Shown here piece after piece: positions 47,670-58,453 of a DNA stretch of 64,000 bases. Position numbers and translations under genes: made by a program. A model generated the notes under the pieces. The model saw only the letters and a program-made list of their open reading frames with translations, was not told the DNA's origin and ran no database searches. How positions within the stretch are numbered: position 1 is the first letter of the stretch; every line of letters begins with the position of its first letter. Source of the stretch: Rhodocollybia butyracea (taxonomy: Eukaryota > Basidiomycota > Agaricomycetes > Agaricales > Omphalotaceae); contig JADNRY010000028.1 of NCBI GenBank assembly GCA_015501585.1, positions 248,001-312,000 of the forward strand, written 5' to 3'.

Positions 47670-47852
47670 GTTTTATGTAGCTTACATGAGGGTTCTACGG
47701 ACCTTCTAGACTCTTGCCTTTTTCAAAATAACTGGAATTATTGGTGGAAATATTCGCAATGTAGGGAAATACACAAATCAAGGGGAGGGGGCCTGGCAGG
47801 TGGGGCCTATCTTACCAGGCTCATATCCATTGATGGGCGTGATGACGAGGTG
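47670..47852 (-). repeat. Right terminal inverted repeat of the KDZ element
   Basis: 183 bp, the inverted counterpart of 37151-37344. Confidence 0.92.
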
Positions 47853-47860
47853 ACAAATGA
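47853..47860. repeat. 8-bp target site duplication, right
   Basis: ACAAATGA, identical to 37143-37150. Confidence 0.9.
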
Positions 47861-47918
47861 TTACTATCACCGGCGGCCCTATCTATATATGTAATTACCC
47901 TCCAGATCTCCAAGCCTA

Positions 47919-47996
47919 AGGTACTGTATTATACTAAGGGTACATATTTCTTAGCTCAAGGTACTGTATTATACTTGGGGGTACATATTCCTCAGC
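47919..47996. repeat. Two tandem copies of a ~39-bp repeat
   Basis: AAGGTACTGTATTATACT followed by a GGGTACATATT(T/C)C block occurs twice in a row with small differences. Confidence 0.75.
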
Positions 47997-49271
47997 CAAC
48001 ACTATTATCATCGTCAAATTGTCTGCTTATACTACGTCAAAAAGCGGAATTGTGCAAGCTTAATCTACTCTCTAATCACGGTTGGATAACATTGAGTATT
48101 ATTATTTGTTTAGGAAGGTTTTGTGCTCGTCGGAAGCCCCGACTAAATGGCCGGCTGCCACCCAAGTAAAAAAAAATGTTCAAGTCCATTGCCGATCTAC
48201 CGGCATCACTACCTGTACAGACTCACGTGCCCTCTTTCCACGGCTCATTTTCTTTTGTTTCGGCGTACGCTTTTTCACCTCTTTCTTCACCTCTTCAACT
48301 ATACGTTCGAGTGGTCGCATCGCACTGGGGACTGTTTGACTGAAACCTCTAAAGTTGAAGGATATTTTTTTCTCGTTCCAGGTTCCTCAAAACTGTGAAG
48401 CATTGGGTAGCGTCGGAGTTGGCTTCTAGTACGTGCGTATCCTCTGGAATTGTATCGCTTTAGCTGATGTGTGCACACTACTCACAGATTTCTTGCAAAT
48501 TGGGATCAGCCTGAGTTTTGCTATGGATTCTTTCTTCGCTACTTTGCATTCGTCACCACGTATGTTGCAAGATTTTTTACTTAATGGGACTGTTACTAAC
48601 ATTGTTTCGCTTTTCAGTGCTTGACTACCTCCTTTAACAGAATGGTTCTTGAGTTGCATGTGAGCTCGAATCCTTGTTATTCTGTACATAATTGTTGACT
48701 TCATTTCGCTTTTCAAGGGTTTTGAGTTTCTCTGGGTTGGATTTTTCGGTTCGGTAAAGTTTCGTACATCCAAGGCTGTAGATTATGTGTACATAAATGC
48801 AATATCATTTGGTTTTTGTTTTATACTGTTCTGTGTATAATATTAAGTGAGTCAAAGTAATGGGCTGTCTGTTTCACAACAGTAGAGTATGAGTAGCTAT
48901 GGACTGCTAAAATACCAGTCAGTAGCGATAAAGTATAGGTGATTACCTGTGATTACATAGCAGTGAGGAATACTGATGCTACTGATTAATACAGAGCCCT
49001 GAGTGATTGATACTGAACGATCCTGAGCGATACTGTAGGATACTGTACTATACAAACAGGGGTACTTTGCTACTCCGCTACTTCCGCTACGGAGTACTAC
49101 GGATCAGTCCATACTAGTGTCACTTTTTCCTGATGGAACGAAGTATGTACACACTTCAAACTGGTGGTTTTATGCAAATGAACATTCAATGTCAAACTAA
49201 GACGTACAGCATGCACGCCAATATAAAGTAAGGAAGTGACCTCGTACACACTTGACATAAACGACGGTCGA
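47997..49271. other. Intergenic, right of the KDZ element
   Basis: A 54-codon open stretch from an ATG at about 48,176 (MFKSIADLPASLPVQTHVPS...) is the only candidate and is unsupported. 48,960-49,080 has short degenerate repeats (GATACTG motifs and GCTACTCC/GCTACTTCC). Confidence 0.4.
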
Positions 49272-50420
49272 TTAAAACAAATAAGGCGCAATTTTTCTGA
49301 TACATTTTGGCATGGGCCTTTCCCATTCCTTCGTTTCCCCCGTATCTTCAATCGTCGGACCCGCAGAGGGACCAGCTGGAGGTCCACCGAAATAAGGCCA
49401 AGTAGGCATGTAGCACAGTTCCTGAGCAGCCCAAAACTATTAGTCTCTTTATATCAAAGGCAAAATCGACACATACATCATCAGAACATGCTGGGCTGCA
49501 CTTGACCCACATATGCCAATCAAGCCATTCCATAAGACCCTCCAGTTCTCGACGCCAGTTTTCCACCAGAGCTCCGAAAGGGTCCTGGTTCTCACCAGCC
49601 ACAGTTCCAGCGGTCTGCCGTACCCAATATCTCAAATCTAAACCTGCTTCGACACCTGTACCCCACATCTTCACCAAAACCCTGCAAATTTCTTTCATGG
49701 TGTCTTGCACAGCTCCCAACAGCAGCTTTTCGGATGCCGTCATTCGCTTGGTGATATCCGTTGAAGAAGAAATGTATGAGGTGCTGCATATTTCGTATGC
49801 CGGTGAAGCCCATGCTAACAACGACGGTGGTGAATCTTCTTCTACCATCGGATTGGGCAAGTCGAGGTTGGGTTTGACACCATAAGGAATGTAAGGGGTG
49901 AGTATGATATTGATTTGTGTGAAAGCTTTCAGTATCCGATCTTCCTCATCCAAAATCGCTGAGCCTAGATTGCTTTGGAGGACATGACGGAAATTCTCCA
50001 AACGAGATCCAAATGCTTGGTGGTCACTTGAAAAACTGTTTCATCAACACTAGCGACTCGTCGCTCGCTTGGCCATGACTGATTATTCCGATACTTGACG
50101 CCTCGCGGAGCTTCCGATGAATGAGATTGATATCCTGAGGTTCGATTTTCAACAGATCGTACACCTTCGTACACCCATCTGTTACAGTTAGGTTTACAAG
50201 TTTACAAATTGATCTTCATCTGTATCCTAAAAGGATGGAAGTTCTTGGGCCCAACTTAAGTTAATGACCGCGCGAGCTCTGTATAAACTGGTCAACCGAG
50301 TGAGGTGGGGTATCTCCGGGGTACTGGTTATCCCGGGATGCACAGGAATGCACCCGGGAACTGAAATGCATGAGCTCAAAGTTCCTGATAGTGACTGCAG
50401 GGTTGAGGCCATCACGATTC
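49272..50420 (-). pseudogene. Truncated copy A of the membrane-anchored LYHGR-type protein gene
   Basis: Matches the C-terminal two thirds of the gene at 58764-60747 (LDEEDRILKAFTQINIILTP, GVEAGLDLRYWVRQTAGTVA, WLDWHMWVKCSPAC, then the last exon to a stop at 49,272). The N-terminal exons are absent: the match ends at about 50,480, in the codons for the KQPTDDSP block, the same breakpoint as copy B. The stretch 50,000-50,420 has frameshifts and a shortened region. Not expected to make protein. Confidence 0.85.
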
Positions 50421-50490
50421 ACTGGTCCATCTCGGCTTCGGGGTCAGGAGGCGAGTCGTCGGTGGGCTGTTTACTGGTCCTAATGGCTAA

Positions 50491-51379
50491 GGGGTAGGGC
50501 TAATTAGTCCTGGGATGTTAATAACATTGTTACTAACATTGGCTCTTCAGAGGGACTTTCTAACGCGAGTTATTAGCATGTTATTGATATTCGGGGGCTA
50601 AATGTAATTAACATGTTATCAACATACAAGCGTGCTAATAAGTCCTACATAATTGTCCCAATTAACACCGTCAAGTGTTGTGGATTAAGTGATCTGGTAC
50701 ACTTGTGCACTCGGTTGTTAGACCTTTAGTACAATTGTCTGGGTCTCCCCCAGGACCTCTACAGTATTTATACTACTTACAATACCTTCTAGAATATTCT
50801 ACATAGTACTGGTAAGTAGGCTGAGTAAGGACTGAGTAATACTAAAGAAAGTACTAGAACATTCCAGTACAGACTCAAATCTACAACATCAAGGTCATCC
50901 AAAACTGCCTTGCCCTTGTGTGACAATGAATGCTTCCCAATGAGCCCAACAGACAGAGGAGAAAGAGCACCTGTGCTTTTCAGTGAAACCTTTCCAAGTT
51001 AAAGTCAATATCATCTTCATTACCATACCTCCAAAGTCCCGGTACAAATCGATGAGATCTGTTTAACTACTAACAAGGCCGCTGTCATCCTCACATGACA
51101 CACCCTGCTCTCCTCGCATAAAGCAACGAGATTGGATTTGCCAGGAAACGGACACAGTAGGGTTTACTAGAGGCATCTGTTCTGGCTGGACTCTTGGAAA
51201 CCAAATTTGGGCTTTCCTAGTCCTTCGAGGTAAGAGTGTTTCAGGACCGGCGAAGCATAGCCAAAGCTTTGGACTAATTAACATTATTTAACATGGTACT
51301 CTGAGGCCTGAGGTGATTAACATGTTAATAACAATGCTAATTAACAGATGTGGTTTAATCCGACTAATTAGCCCTACCC
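50491..51379. mobile_element. Small non-autonomous TIR element (~0.89 kb)
   Basis: Ends in inverted repeats GGGTAGGGCTAATTAGTC (left, from 50,492) and its complement (right, to 51,379). The sequence inside is AT-rich (TTAATAACAT and AACATGTTAAT motifs) with no coding capacity. It sits between the truncated gene copy A and the start of the next duplicated unit. The corresponding junction in copy B (about 54,535-54,565) has no such insert and serves as an empty site. A TA dinucleotide flanks both ends, which would suit a Tc1/mariner-like target, but this is not certain. Confidence 0.65.
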
Positions 51380-51640
51380 TAGGCCGCTTGTTACAGTGGA
51401 CAAACCAGAGCCACATACCTCTTGAATGCCTCGACGCCGCTGCCCAGATAATCGCCACTGGGACATCGAAGAGACTCTGGTAAGTATGGCTTCTTTGTGT
51501 CGCCGAGGCGCGGTCAGCAGTAGGAGTTTACCCTTCCACATCTTTATTTGCAGGGCCATGAATGAACAATAATTGGCAATAATTCCACCTAAGTATGAAC
51601 TATTACAAAGGCAGCCGAGCCTTCCCATCCTGTGAAATGG
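51380..51640 (-). other. Duplicated small ORF of unknown status, copy 1
   Basis: A minus-strand ORF (CSFMALQIKMWKGKLLLL...RRGIQEVCGSGL) is homologous to one at 56,690-56,986. The two share sequence (MALQIKMxKGKLL, SGQxRRGxQEVxGSGL), but lengths and frames differ and no start or family is clear. Probably the 3' remnant of a gene at the edge of the duplicated unit. Confidence 0.3.
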
Positions 51641-52107
51641 CGCATATCCTTTCCTAAGGATCCTTCCCTTCTTCCCATACTAAACACCCATAGACCGATA
51701 CCATAGGCACAATTTCACCGCAATATAATCTGCGCTAGCATAAGTACTTTCACCCAATGATCTGTCCAACCATCCGTTTCAGCTTCAGCACAAGGCCGTG
51801 TAGGCAGCGCATTTATCACATGTGTGGAGCAGTCCCACGAGGGTCCCTAGATGGCTCCATGATTTCTGCAAATAATTTTTGAGATTCCAGAGTCCAGGTG
51901 CATCAAATTCACTGATGTTTGGTCTACGTAGACAAAACTGTATGTATAAGTATGATCATGAAGGATTCCTTGTCAACTCTTACCAAGATCTCCGGAAGAT
52001 CCCTCTGCTGGACAGATAGACTCCAGGAATTCGCCGCTGTACCACCCAACTGCAGTTTCAACTCACTTCTCATTGACCCCATCGTTCACTGAAACAATGC
52101 CCCTGCT

Positions 52108-53074
52108 ATGTATTCATCAACCTATATTCTGTTTATCCTCCATATCCTCTCAATATTCTCCACCGCCTCATATGCGCGCCCGATGCATAAGTCAAAGTTT
52201 ATGGCTGTAAGTCTGTTTGTATTGAGATAGATTTGCATTACAGGGTGAATCGTTGATGAATCTCACCGAATGCTGATACTTATTTGTAGCAACCTTGGAT
52301 TGGACCGCCATATAGCAATTCGAACCTGAAAGAGGAGGACAAGAAAGTGTTTGGTGAGTCGACCTATCGAAGTTTTATTTACCCGCTCACATGCACTGTA
52401 ATGGTACCATGCCTTTAGAGAAAATGTTGCAGGGTGTGGAGCTTGGTGCTCAATTTCCCGAACAAGGAAATTTCAACACAGGTTTATACAAGCTCGACAA
52501 GGACTACAAGAACCACAAAGCTAGTGAAATTGTAGTCAAGTGTATGCGACAGAATGACAACAATCTTGGGGAGAGGTCAAAGCCCTAAAGGCCGTTGGGT
52601 ATTTCATCGATTCTGGGATGCTGTTAGTGGGGAAAAATGGACAGTTTGGAGATAATAAGCCAACCCCTGTCATCTTGATGCGAAGAATCCCAGGAGACAT
52701 CCCACCCAATACTCCACTATGGACCAAGAGCCGAACTCAACTATTGCATGATATTAAAGCAAAGGTGAAGGAAGAAGTCATTACCTGGGCCGTGGACAAG
52801 AAGGTACTTGTTAGGTGAGAAGTACTACTAATGGGAAGCCCACGACTATGCCTGACTGGAAATTCTAGTGATTTTAATATTGAGAACATTCATATTGTCT
52901 TGACGGCAGAAGGTACTTTGGAGTCTGTCTTCGTTTTGGACTTTGGCTGGCCTGGGGTTTACACTGTGCTAACTGTAGATGGGGAAAAAGTGGTATATAT
53001 ATTCTTCTCGCCTAGAAGTCTATTTCCACCACTAATTACTTGTGATTTTTCAGGCAGCGTGGTTTGACAAGTGA
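52108..53074 (+). pseudogene. Secreted kinase-like protein gene, copy 1, frameshifted
   Basis: Close paralogue of the gene at 57438. Signal peptide MYSSTYILFILHILSIFSTA, then the same five-exon layout. At 52,561-52,566 it reads CAATCTTGG where copy 2 has CAAGGCTTGG; the one-base loss moves the frame to a stop within a few codons. The final exon ends early, at 53,074 (AAWFDK then TGA), where copy 2 continues ten residues. The last four exons are otherwise highly similar to copy 2, so inactivation is recent, unless the gap is a sequencing error. Confidence 0.75.
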
Positions 53075-53099
53075 TGGGAGGAGTTTCTGCCACTCGCTT

Positions 53100-53354
53100 T
53101 GCGGCTGCAATAACTTTTCAATGACCTCCTGTACTATCCTTGACCCGCCGTAAACTTTTAGTTGCTCCCTTCAGCTGTCAGCCCTAAAATTTAAATGACC
53201 CACCATCAACTTCCAGTCCGAGCTTTGAACCCGACATCTAACAATCTATTGTTCGACTATCTACCTACATCATGTCTTACTCTCAGTAATTAGACTTCAG
53301 AGTAATTGTACTATTTATGCCTGAACTTGGTCCTGCATGCTTTTTGCATAGTCA
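53100..53354. other. Convergent 3' spacer
   Basis: Between the secreted kinase-like gene (+) and the membrane-protein copy (-). The same spacer occurs at 58,460-58,760. Confidence 0.6.
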
Positions 53355-54546
53355 TCAAGAGCCCGAAATCGTTGATTTGAAGATGGATGATAAGGAATAC
53401 GGCGCAATTTTTCTGATACATTTTGGCATAGGCCTTTCCCATTCATTCTTTTTTTCCCCCATATCGTCAACCGTCAGACCCATCGAGGGACCAGCTGGAG
53501 GTCCACCAAAATAAGGCCAAGTAGGCATGTAGCACAGTTCCTGAGCAGCCCAAAGCTGTTAGTATATCGGAGGTAGAGCTCGAAATTGACACATACATCA
53601 TCAGAACATGCTGTGCTGCACTTGACCCACACATGCCAATCAAGCCGTTCCATAAGGCCCTCCAGTTCTCGACACCAGTTTTCCACCAGAGCTCCGAAAG
53701 GGTCCTGGTTCTCACCAGCCACAGTTCCAGCGGTCCGCTGTATCTCAAATCTAAACCTGCTTCAACGCCTGTACTCCACATCTTCACCAAAACCCTGCAA
53801 ATTTCCTTCGTGGTGTCTTGCACAGCTCCCAACAGCAGCTTCTCGGAGGCTGTCATTCGCTTGGTGATATCCGTTGAAGAGGAGATGTACAAGGTATGAC
53901 TGGTACTGCACATTTCGTATGCCGGTGAAGCCCATGCTAACAACGACGGTGGTGAATCTCCTTCTACCATCGGATTGGGCGTGGCGAGGTTGGGTTTGAC
54001 GCCATAAGGAATGTAAGGGGTGAGCATAATATTGACTTGCGCAAAAGACTTCAGTATCCGATCTTCCTCATCCAAAATTGTTGAGCCCAGATCTCTTTGG
54101 ACATGACGGAGATTCTCTAAACGAGATTCAAAGCGCTTGATGATTACTTGGAAAAGTGTTTCCCAATCAACCCCACTCGTCACTTGCTCACCATGACCGA
54201 TTTCCAATAACGCCTCGCGGAGCTTCCGATGAAGGATATTGATATCCTGAGGTTCAATTTCTAACAGATCATATAGCCATCTGTTACCTTTGAGTCCTTG
54301 GGCCCAAACTTGAGTTAATGACGGTGCGAGCTCCGGGTCGTAGAAACTGACCAACCGAGTGAGGTCCAGCCGAATGCGGGTATTGGTTATACCGCGAACC
54401 GGAATGCATGAGCTCAAAGTTCCCGATAAGTAGTGACTGCAGGATTGAGGAGGATTGAGGCTGATTGAGGCCTTCACTGGTCCACCTATTTGTCTGGGCT
54501 TCAGGGTCAGGAGGCGAGTCGTCCGTGGGCTGTTTACAGGGTCCAC
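53355..54546 (-). pseudogene. Truncated copy B of the membrane-anchored LYHGR-type protein gene
   Basis: Matches the intact gene from the KQPTDDSPP codons (about 54,535) to the C-terminus. It has lost all N-terminal exons (signal/anchor and LYHGR region). An 8-bp loss at about 53,742 (GGTCCGCTGTATCTC against GGTCCGCCGTACCCAATATCTC) shifts the frame after GLDLRY. The terminal codons also changed: the frame runs past the usual stop to 53,355. Confidence 0.85.
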
Positions 54547-54605
54547 ATATTACAGTGAACAAACCAGAGCTAGACTCGAAACACTCCCCTGCTAGAGTTG
54601 TGATG

Positions 54606-54613
54606 TGAATATC
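54606..54613. repeat. 8-bp target site duplication, left, of the 2-kb element
   Basis: TGAATATC, repeated at 56632-56639. Confidence 0.85.
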
Positions 54614-56631
54614 CACCTCATACGCCCAGTAGACCTATATAGTAGCCTTTGCCATGGGGGTGTGATGGCATAGGCTGTTATCATAATGATCCACTATTGT
54701 ACAGTAGCGGAATAAAAGCGCTATATTTCGTGCGGACTTTGATGTAAGATATCTCCCGACTCCCGAGTACCGGAAAGCTAGCACCGAGATCACGTCACGG
54801 TGTATGCGCCTCCCGCCTTGAGTTTCCGCTGCCTCCCGCTCATCTCCAATGTTCCCTTGCTCTCTGGAAGTTTAATATAAAGATTACACTACTATAAGCT
54901 TTACATACCTCTTGGCCGTACATGCTCATATGTACACGACCCAAACACGAACCTTGTACACATAAGTAAGCCTAGTAAGGGGATGTAAAGTTGTGACTCT
55001 GCTATACAGATAAGTCGCTGCATCGTTCTCCAATATTCATAAGTGGTTGATGTATGAATAAGCTCTCGCTGAACTGCTTAAGCCTTGAGAGTGTCTCCAA
55101 TGAGGCACAAGACCATCTCATCTTCAATGGATACAGTGAAAAAGTCATACATTGGATACATGTGGTAAGTCTTGAGTAGTGTGCAGTGTATAGCGGCTAG
55201 TGAGGCTCTCTATGTAGTTTATAGGGCTAAATATCATTTTGTGGTTACGCTGAATGATGAAGAGAGCTGTGAATGGAGCGTGGAAACATACCAGAAACGT
55301 TTGCCGGTGCTTCCGCTTGCGGACCTCCCGGAACCTCATGTAAATGTATAATTGTTCCTCTTCAAGCAGAAACTACATTCAAATATGCCCGGGGTAGCTT
55401 GAAATACTCTCTCCTTTGGAAAGAGATGCAGTAAAACTCGTGCCCACCATCTAAAACAGCGAGGTCAAGAAACGAAGACTTGTACTATGGCCTTCATGCT
55501 TGGGCAGTTGAGCTATCATTACCAGCCTTCCATTATACGTTAAATTTGGCCATACTGAAATGGTCTGACAATCTTGACACGACCTTACTTACGTTCATTC
55601 AAGTCGTTGTACTGTACATTGATCCTTAGAGACCTATTACCCACTTAAGACTGCTGAACTTGTTCAGTAGCTCTAAGTTTGCCATATTATCTTAATATAG
55701 CATACTCAAGTCCATCACCAGTATATCAAGCCCATAGCTAAAGTTTTTACTTCTCGAGAACAGTATTTTGCATAGTGAGCACGAGTTTCACTACATCTCT
55801 TACAAAGGAGGGAATATCTCAAGTTACTCCTGGTGCGTTTGCGTGCAATTTTGGCTTGAAAGAGGACGACTGCACATCTCCATGAGCTTCCGTGAGGTCC
55901 GCACCCAATCAGAAATTATCTCCTTCTTCTGTTCATCGTTTGGTCCAACGAGCGGAAGCACCGGCAAACGTTTCCGGTACGTTCCCACGCTTCCTCTCCT
56001 CATCGTTCAGCACAACCACAACATAATATTTAGCCCTATAGGTCACATAGAGGGCCTCCATAGCTGCTATATATTGCAAACTACTTGATACTTACAATAG
56101 GTGAGCAATGTGTGATCAATTAGCTGTAACTATTGAAGATGAGCTGGTAGCCTCTTGTGCATTAGAGGCTGCACTCTCAAAGCCAAACAGTTTGTTCATA
56201 CAATAATCACTTAAGTATACTGGGGAGCGATGCAACGTTGATGCAACAACTTATCTGTACGGCGGTGTCACAACTGTACATGCCCTTATGTACACGACCT
56301 TGTACATAATGGCATGTACGTGAGGTAAGTATGAATGCGAACTTAATATTACTAGATAGTAGAAAGCAAGGGAGCACTGGAGTCGAGCAGGAAATAGTCT
56401 GTTTGGGGAGCTATGATATTTGAGGCGGCGGCATATGTTCGGGAGGGGGCACACAGCGGCATACACGTGAACTCAGTACTAGCTTTCCGAAATATCTTAC
56501 ATCAAAGTCCGCGCGAAATATAGCGCTTTTATTCCGCTACCGTACAATAGTGGATCATTATGATAACAGCCTATGCCATCACACCCCCCATGGCAAAGGC
56601 TACTATATAGGTCTGCCGGGCGTATGAGGTG
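54614..56631. mobile_element. Non-autonomous KDZ-like element with palindromic arms (2,018 bp)
   Basis: Flanked by an 8-bp target duplication (TGAATATC) and bounded by inverted repeats starting CACCTCATACGCCC. The outer 140 bp (54614-54753 and 56492-56631) are nearly identical, with about five differences. Homology between the arms continues inward in inverted orientation (about 54,760-55,350 against 55,880-56,480) at lower identity, leaving a loop of about 530 bp. It encodes no transposase. Its CACCTC start, ACGCCC block and 8-bp target duplication match the large element at 37,151-47,852, so it is probably mobilised by a KDZ transposase. Both arms contain a short related reading (ALYVxYRAKY..VV.LNDEE) of unknown meaning. 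Confidence 0.8.
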
Positions 56632-56639
56632 TGAATATC
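56632..56639. repeat. 8-bp target site duplication, right, of the 2-kb element
   Basis: TGAATATC, identical to 54606-54613. Confidence 0.85.
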
Positions 56640-56689
56640 ACACCCGTTTCACAAACACGGCTGATCTCAGTCACCAAAGTGTCCAAAAG

Positions 56690-56986
56690 AAACGACTGGC
56701 TCGAGTCTAAACCAGAGCCATATACCTCTTGACCGCCTCGACGCTGCTGCCCAGATGATCGCCACAGAGACTCCAGAAGGTATGGCCTCTTTGTGTCGCG
56801 ACTCGCCGAGGCGCGGTCAGGAGTAGGGAGGAGTTTACCCTTCCGCATCTTTATTTGCAGGGCCATGAAGGGACAATAACAGCGACAACAATTCCCTCTA
56901 CTAACTAGTACAAAGGCAGCCGAGCCTTCCCATCCTGTGAAACGGCGGCGTATATCGGATCCTTCCCTTCTTCCCATACTAAACAC
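56690..56986 (-). other. Duplicated small ORF of unknown status, copy 2
   Basis: Counterpart of 51380-51640 at the start of the second duplicated unit (SRGNCCRCYCPFMALQIKM then RKGKLLPTPDRAS...). The open frame runs on into the flank at 56,603. Possibly a gene remnant; function unknown. Confidence 0.3.
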
Positions 56987-57437
56987 CCATCGACTGACAC
57001 CATAGGCACAATTTCACGGCACTATAGCCTAGTATAACCTGCGCTAGCATACTTTCTGCGCAACCACCCTTAACCCTCCTTAACCACCCGTTCAGCACGA
57101 GGCCGTGCAGGCAGTGCATTTATCACGCGTGTGGAGCAGTCCCATGAGGGTCTGCAGGGGTCTGCAAGGGTCCCTAGATGGCTCTCTATGACTCCATGAT
57201 TTTTGCGAATTTTGGAGATCCAGAGTAGTCCAGAGTCCAGGCGCATCAGATTCACTGATGTTTGGTCTACGTAGGTGGAACGGTATATAAGCACGAAGGA
57301 TTCCTTGTCTGTATACCAAGATCTCCGGAAGATCCCTCTGCTGGACAGATAGACTCCAAGTATTCGCCGCTGTACCGCCCGACTGCAGCTTCAGCTAACT
57401 TCTCATTGACCCCATCGTTCAAAACAATACCCCAGCT

Positions 57438-58453
57438 ATGTATTCAGCAAATTATATTCTGTTTATCCTCCACATCCTCTCAATATTCACCACTGCCTCA
57501 TATGCGCGCCCGACGCGCAAGTTGAACATTCAAGATCTTAAAGAGGACTTGATGGCTGTGAGTCTGTTTGTATTGAAATAGCTTTGCATTACAGTGCGAA
57601 TCGTTGATGAATCTCACTGATACTTATTTGTAGCAACCTTGGATTGGACCGCCGTATAGCGATTCAAACCTCGAAGAGGAGGACAAGAAAGTGTTTGGTG
57701 AGTCCCGACCTATCGAAGTTTTATTTACCCGCTAACATGCACTGTATGTACTATGCCTCTAGAGAAAACGCTGCAGGGTGTGGAGCTTGGTGCTAAATTG
57801 CCCGACAGAGGACTTTTCAACACAGGTTTATACAAACTCGACAAGGACTACAAGAACCACAAAGCTAGTGAAATTGTGGTCAAGTGTATGCGACAGAATG
57901 ACAACAAGGCTTGGGGAGAGGTCAAAGCCCTAAAGGCCGTTGGGTATTTCATCGATTCTGGGATGCTGCTAGTGGCAAAAAATGGGCAGCATAAAGATAG
58001 TAAGCCAACCCCTGTCATCTTGATGCGAAGAATCCCAGGAGACATCCCACCCAATACTCCACTATGGACCAAGGGTCGAACTCAACTATTGCATGATATT
58101 AAAGCAAAGGCGAAAGAAGAAGTCATTACCTGGGCCGTGGACAAGAAGGTACTTGTTAGGTGAGAAGTACTACTAATGGGAAGCCCACGACTATGCCTGA
58201 CTGGAAATTCTAGTGATTTTAATATTGAGAACATCCATATTGTCTTGACGGCAGAAGATACTTTGGAGTCTGTCTTCGTTTTGGACTTTGGCTGGCCTGG
58301 GGTTTACACTGTGCTAACTGTGGATAGGGAAAAAGTGGTATGTATATTCTTCTCACCTAGAAGTCTTTTTCCACCACTAATTAGGTACTTGTGATTTTCC
58401 AGGCAGCGTGGTTTGACAAACAATGGAAGGAATTTTTGCCGCTCACTTTGTAG
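57438..58453 (+). CDS. Small secreted kinase-like protein (intact copy)
   Basis: 251 aa in five exons: 57438-57557, 57634-57697, 57763-58159, 58214-58337 and 58403-58453 (756 nt, frame closed). Signal peptide MYSANYILFILHILSIFTTA. I read the rest as a minimal protein-kinase-like fold: VVK (Lys102) at the ATP-Lys position, WGEVKALKAVG (Glu114) at the helix-C Glu, VILMRRIPG as hinge-like strand, SDFNIEN (Asp195...Asn200, the D-x4-N spacing of the catalytic loop) and VFVLDFG (Asp218-Phe-Gly). No Gly-rich loop or activation-segment APE is visible and it is shorter than a standard kinase domain, so activity is uncertain. It faces the membrane-protein gene at 58764, and the pair is duplicated together. 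The fold assignment is my inference from motif order. Confidence 0.7.

Larger units (their letters stand above)
37151..47852. mobile_element. Complete KDZ DNA transposon carrying a TET/JBP dioxygenase (10,702 bp)
   Basis: Bounded by a perfect 8-bp target duplication and long terminal inverted repeats starting CACCTCGTCATCACGCCC. It encodes a KDZ (Kyakuja/Dileera/Zisupton) transposase and four more genes: a small coiled-coil protein, a TET/JBP 2-oxoglutarate/Fe(II) dioxygenase on the opposite strand, a Pro/Ser-rich protein and an HMG-box-like protein. KDZ transposons with TET/JBP genes are known from basidiomycetes (work of Iyer, Aravind and colleagues, 2014). The near-identical ends, intact duplication and open transposase suggest a recent insertion, possibly still mobile. 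Confidence 0.92.

Noticed and set aside
49502..49885. Plus-strand ORFs opposite the membrane-protein copies (also 53586-53899 and 58959-59279)
   Set aside because: Shadows of the minus-strand exons; the same shadow appears in all three copies because the sequences are duplicates.
55052..55347. Possible gene inside the 2-kb element (MNKLSLNCLSLESV... then ALYVVYRAKYHFVV...)
   Set aside because: Joining the two parts would need a 22-bp intron, and the inverted arm does not keep the same open frame; treated as non-coding repeat content.
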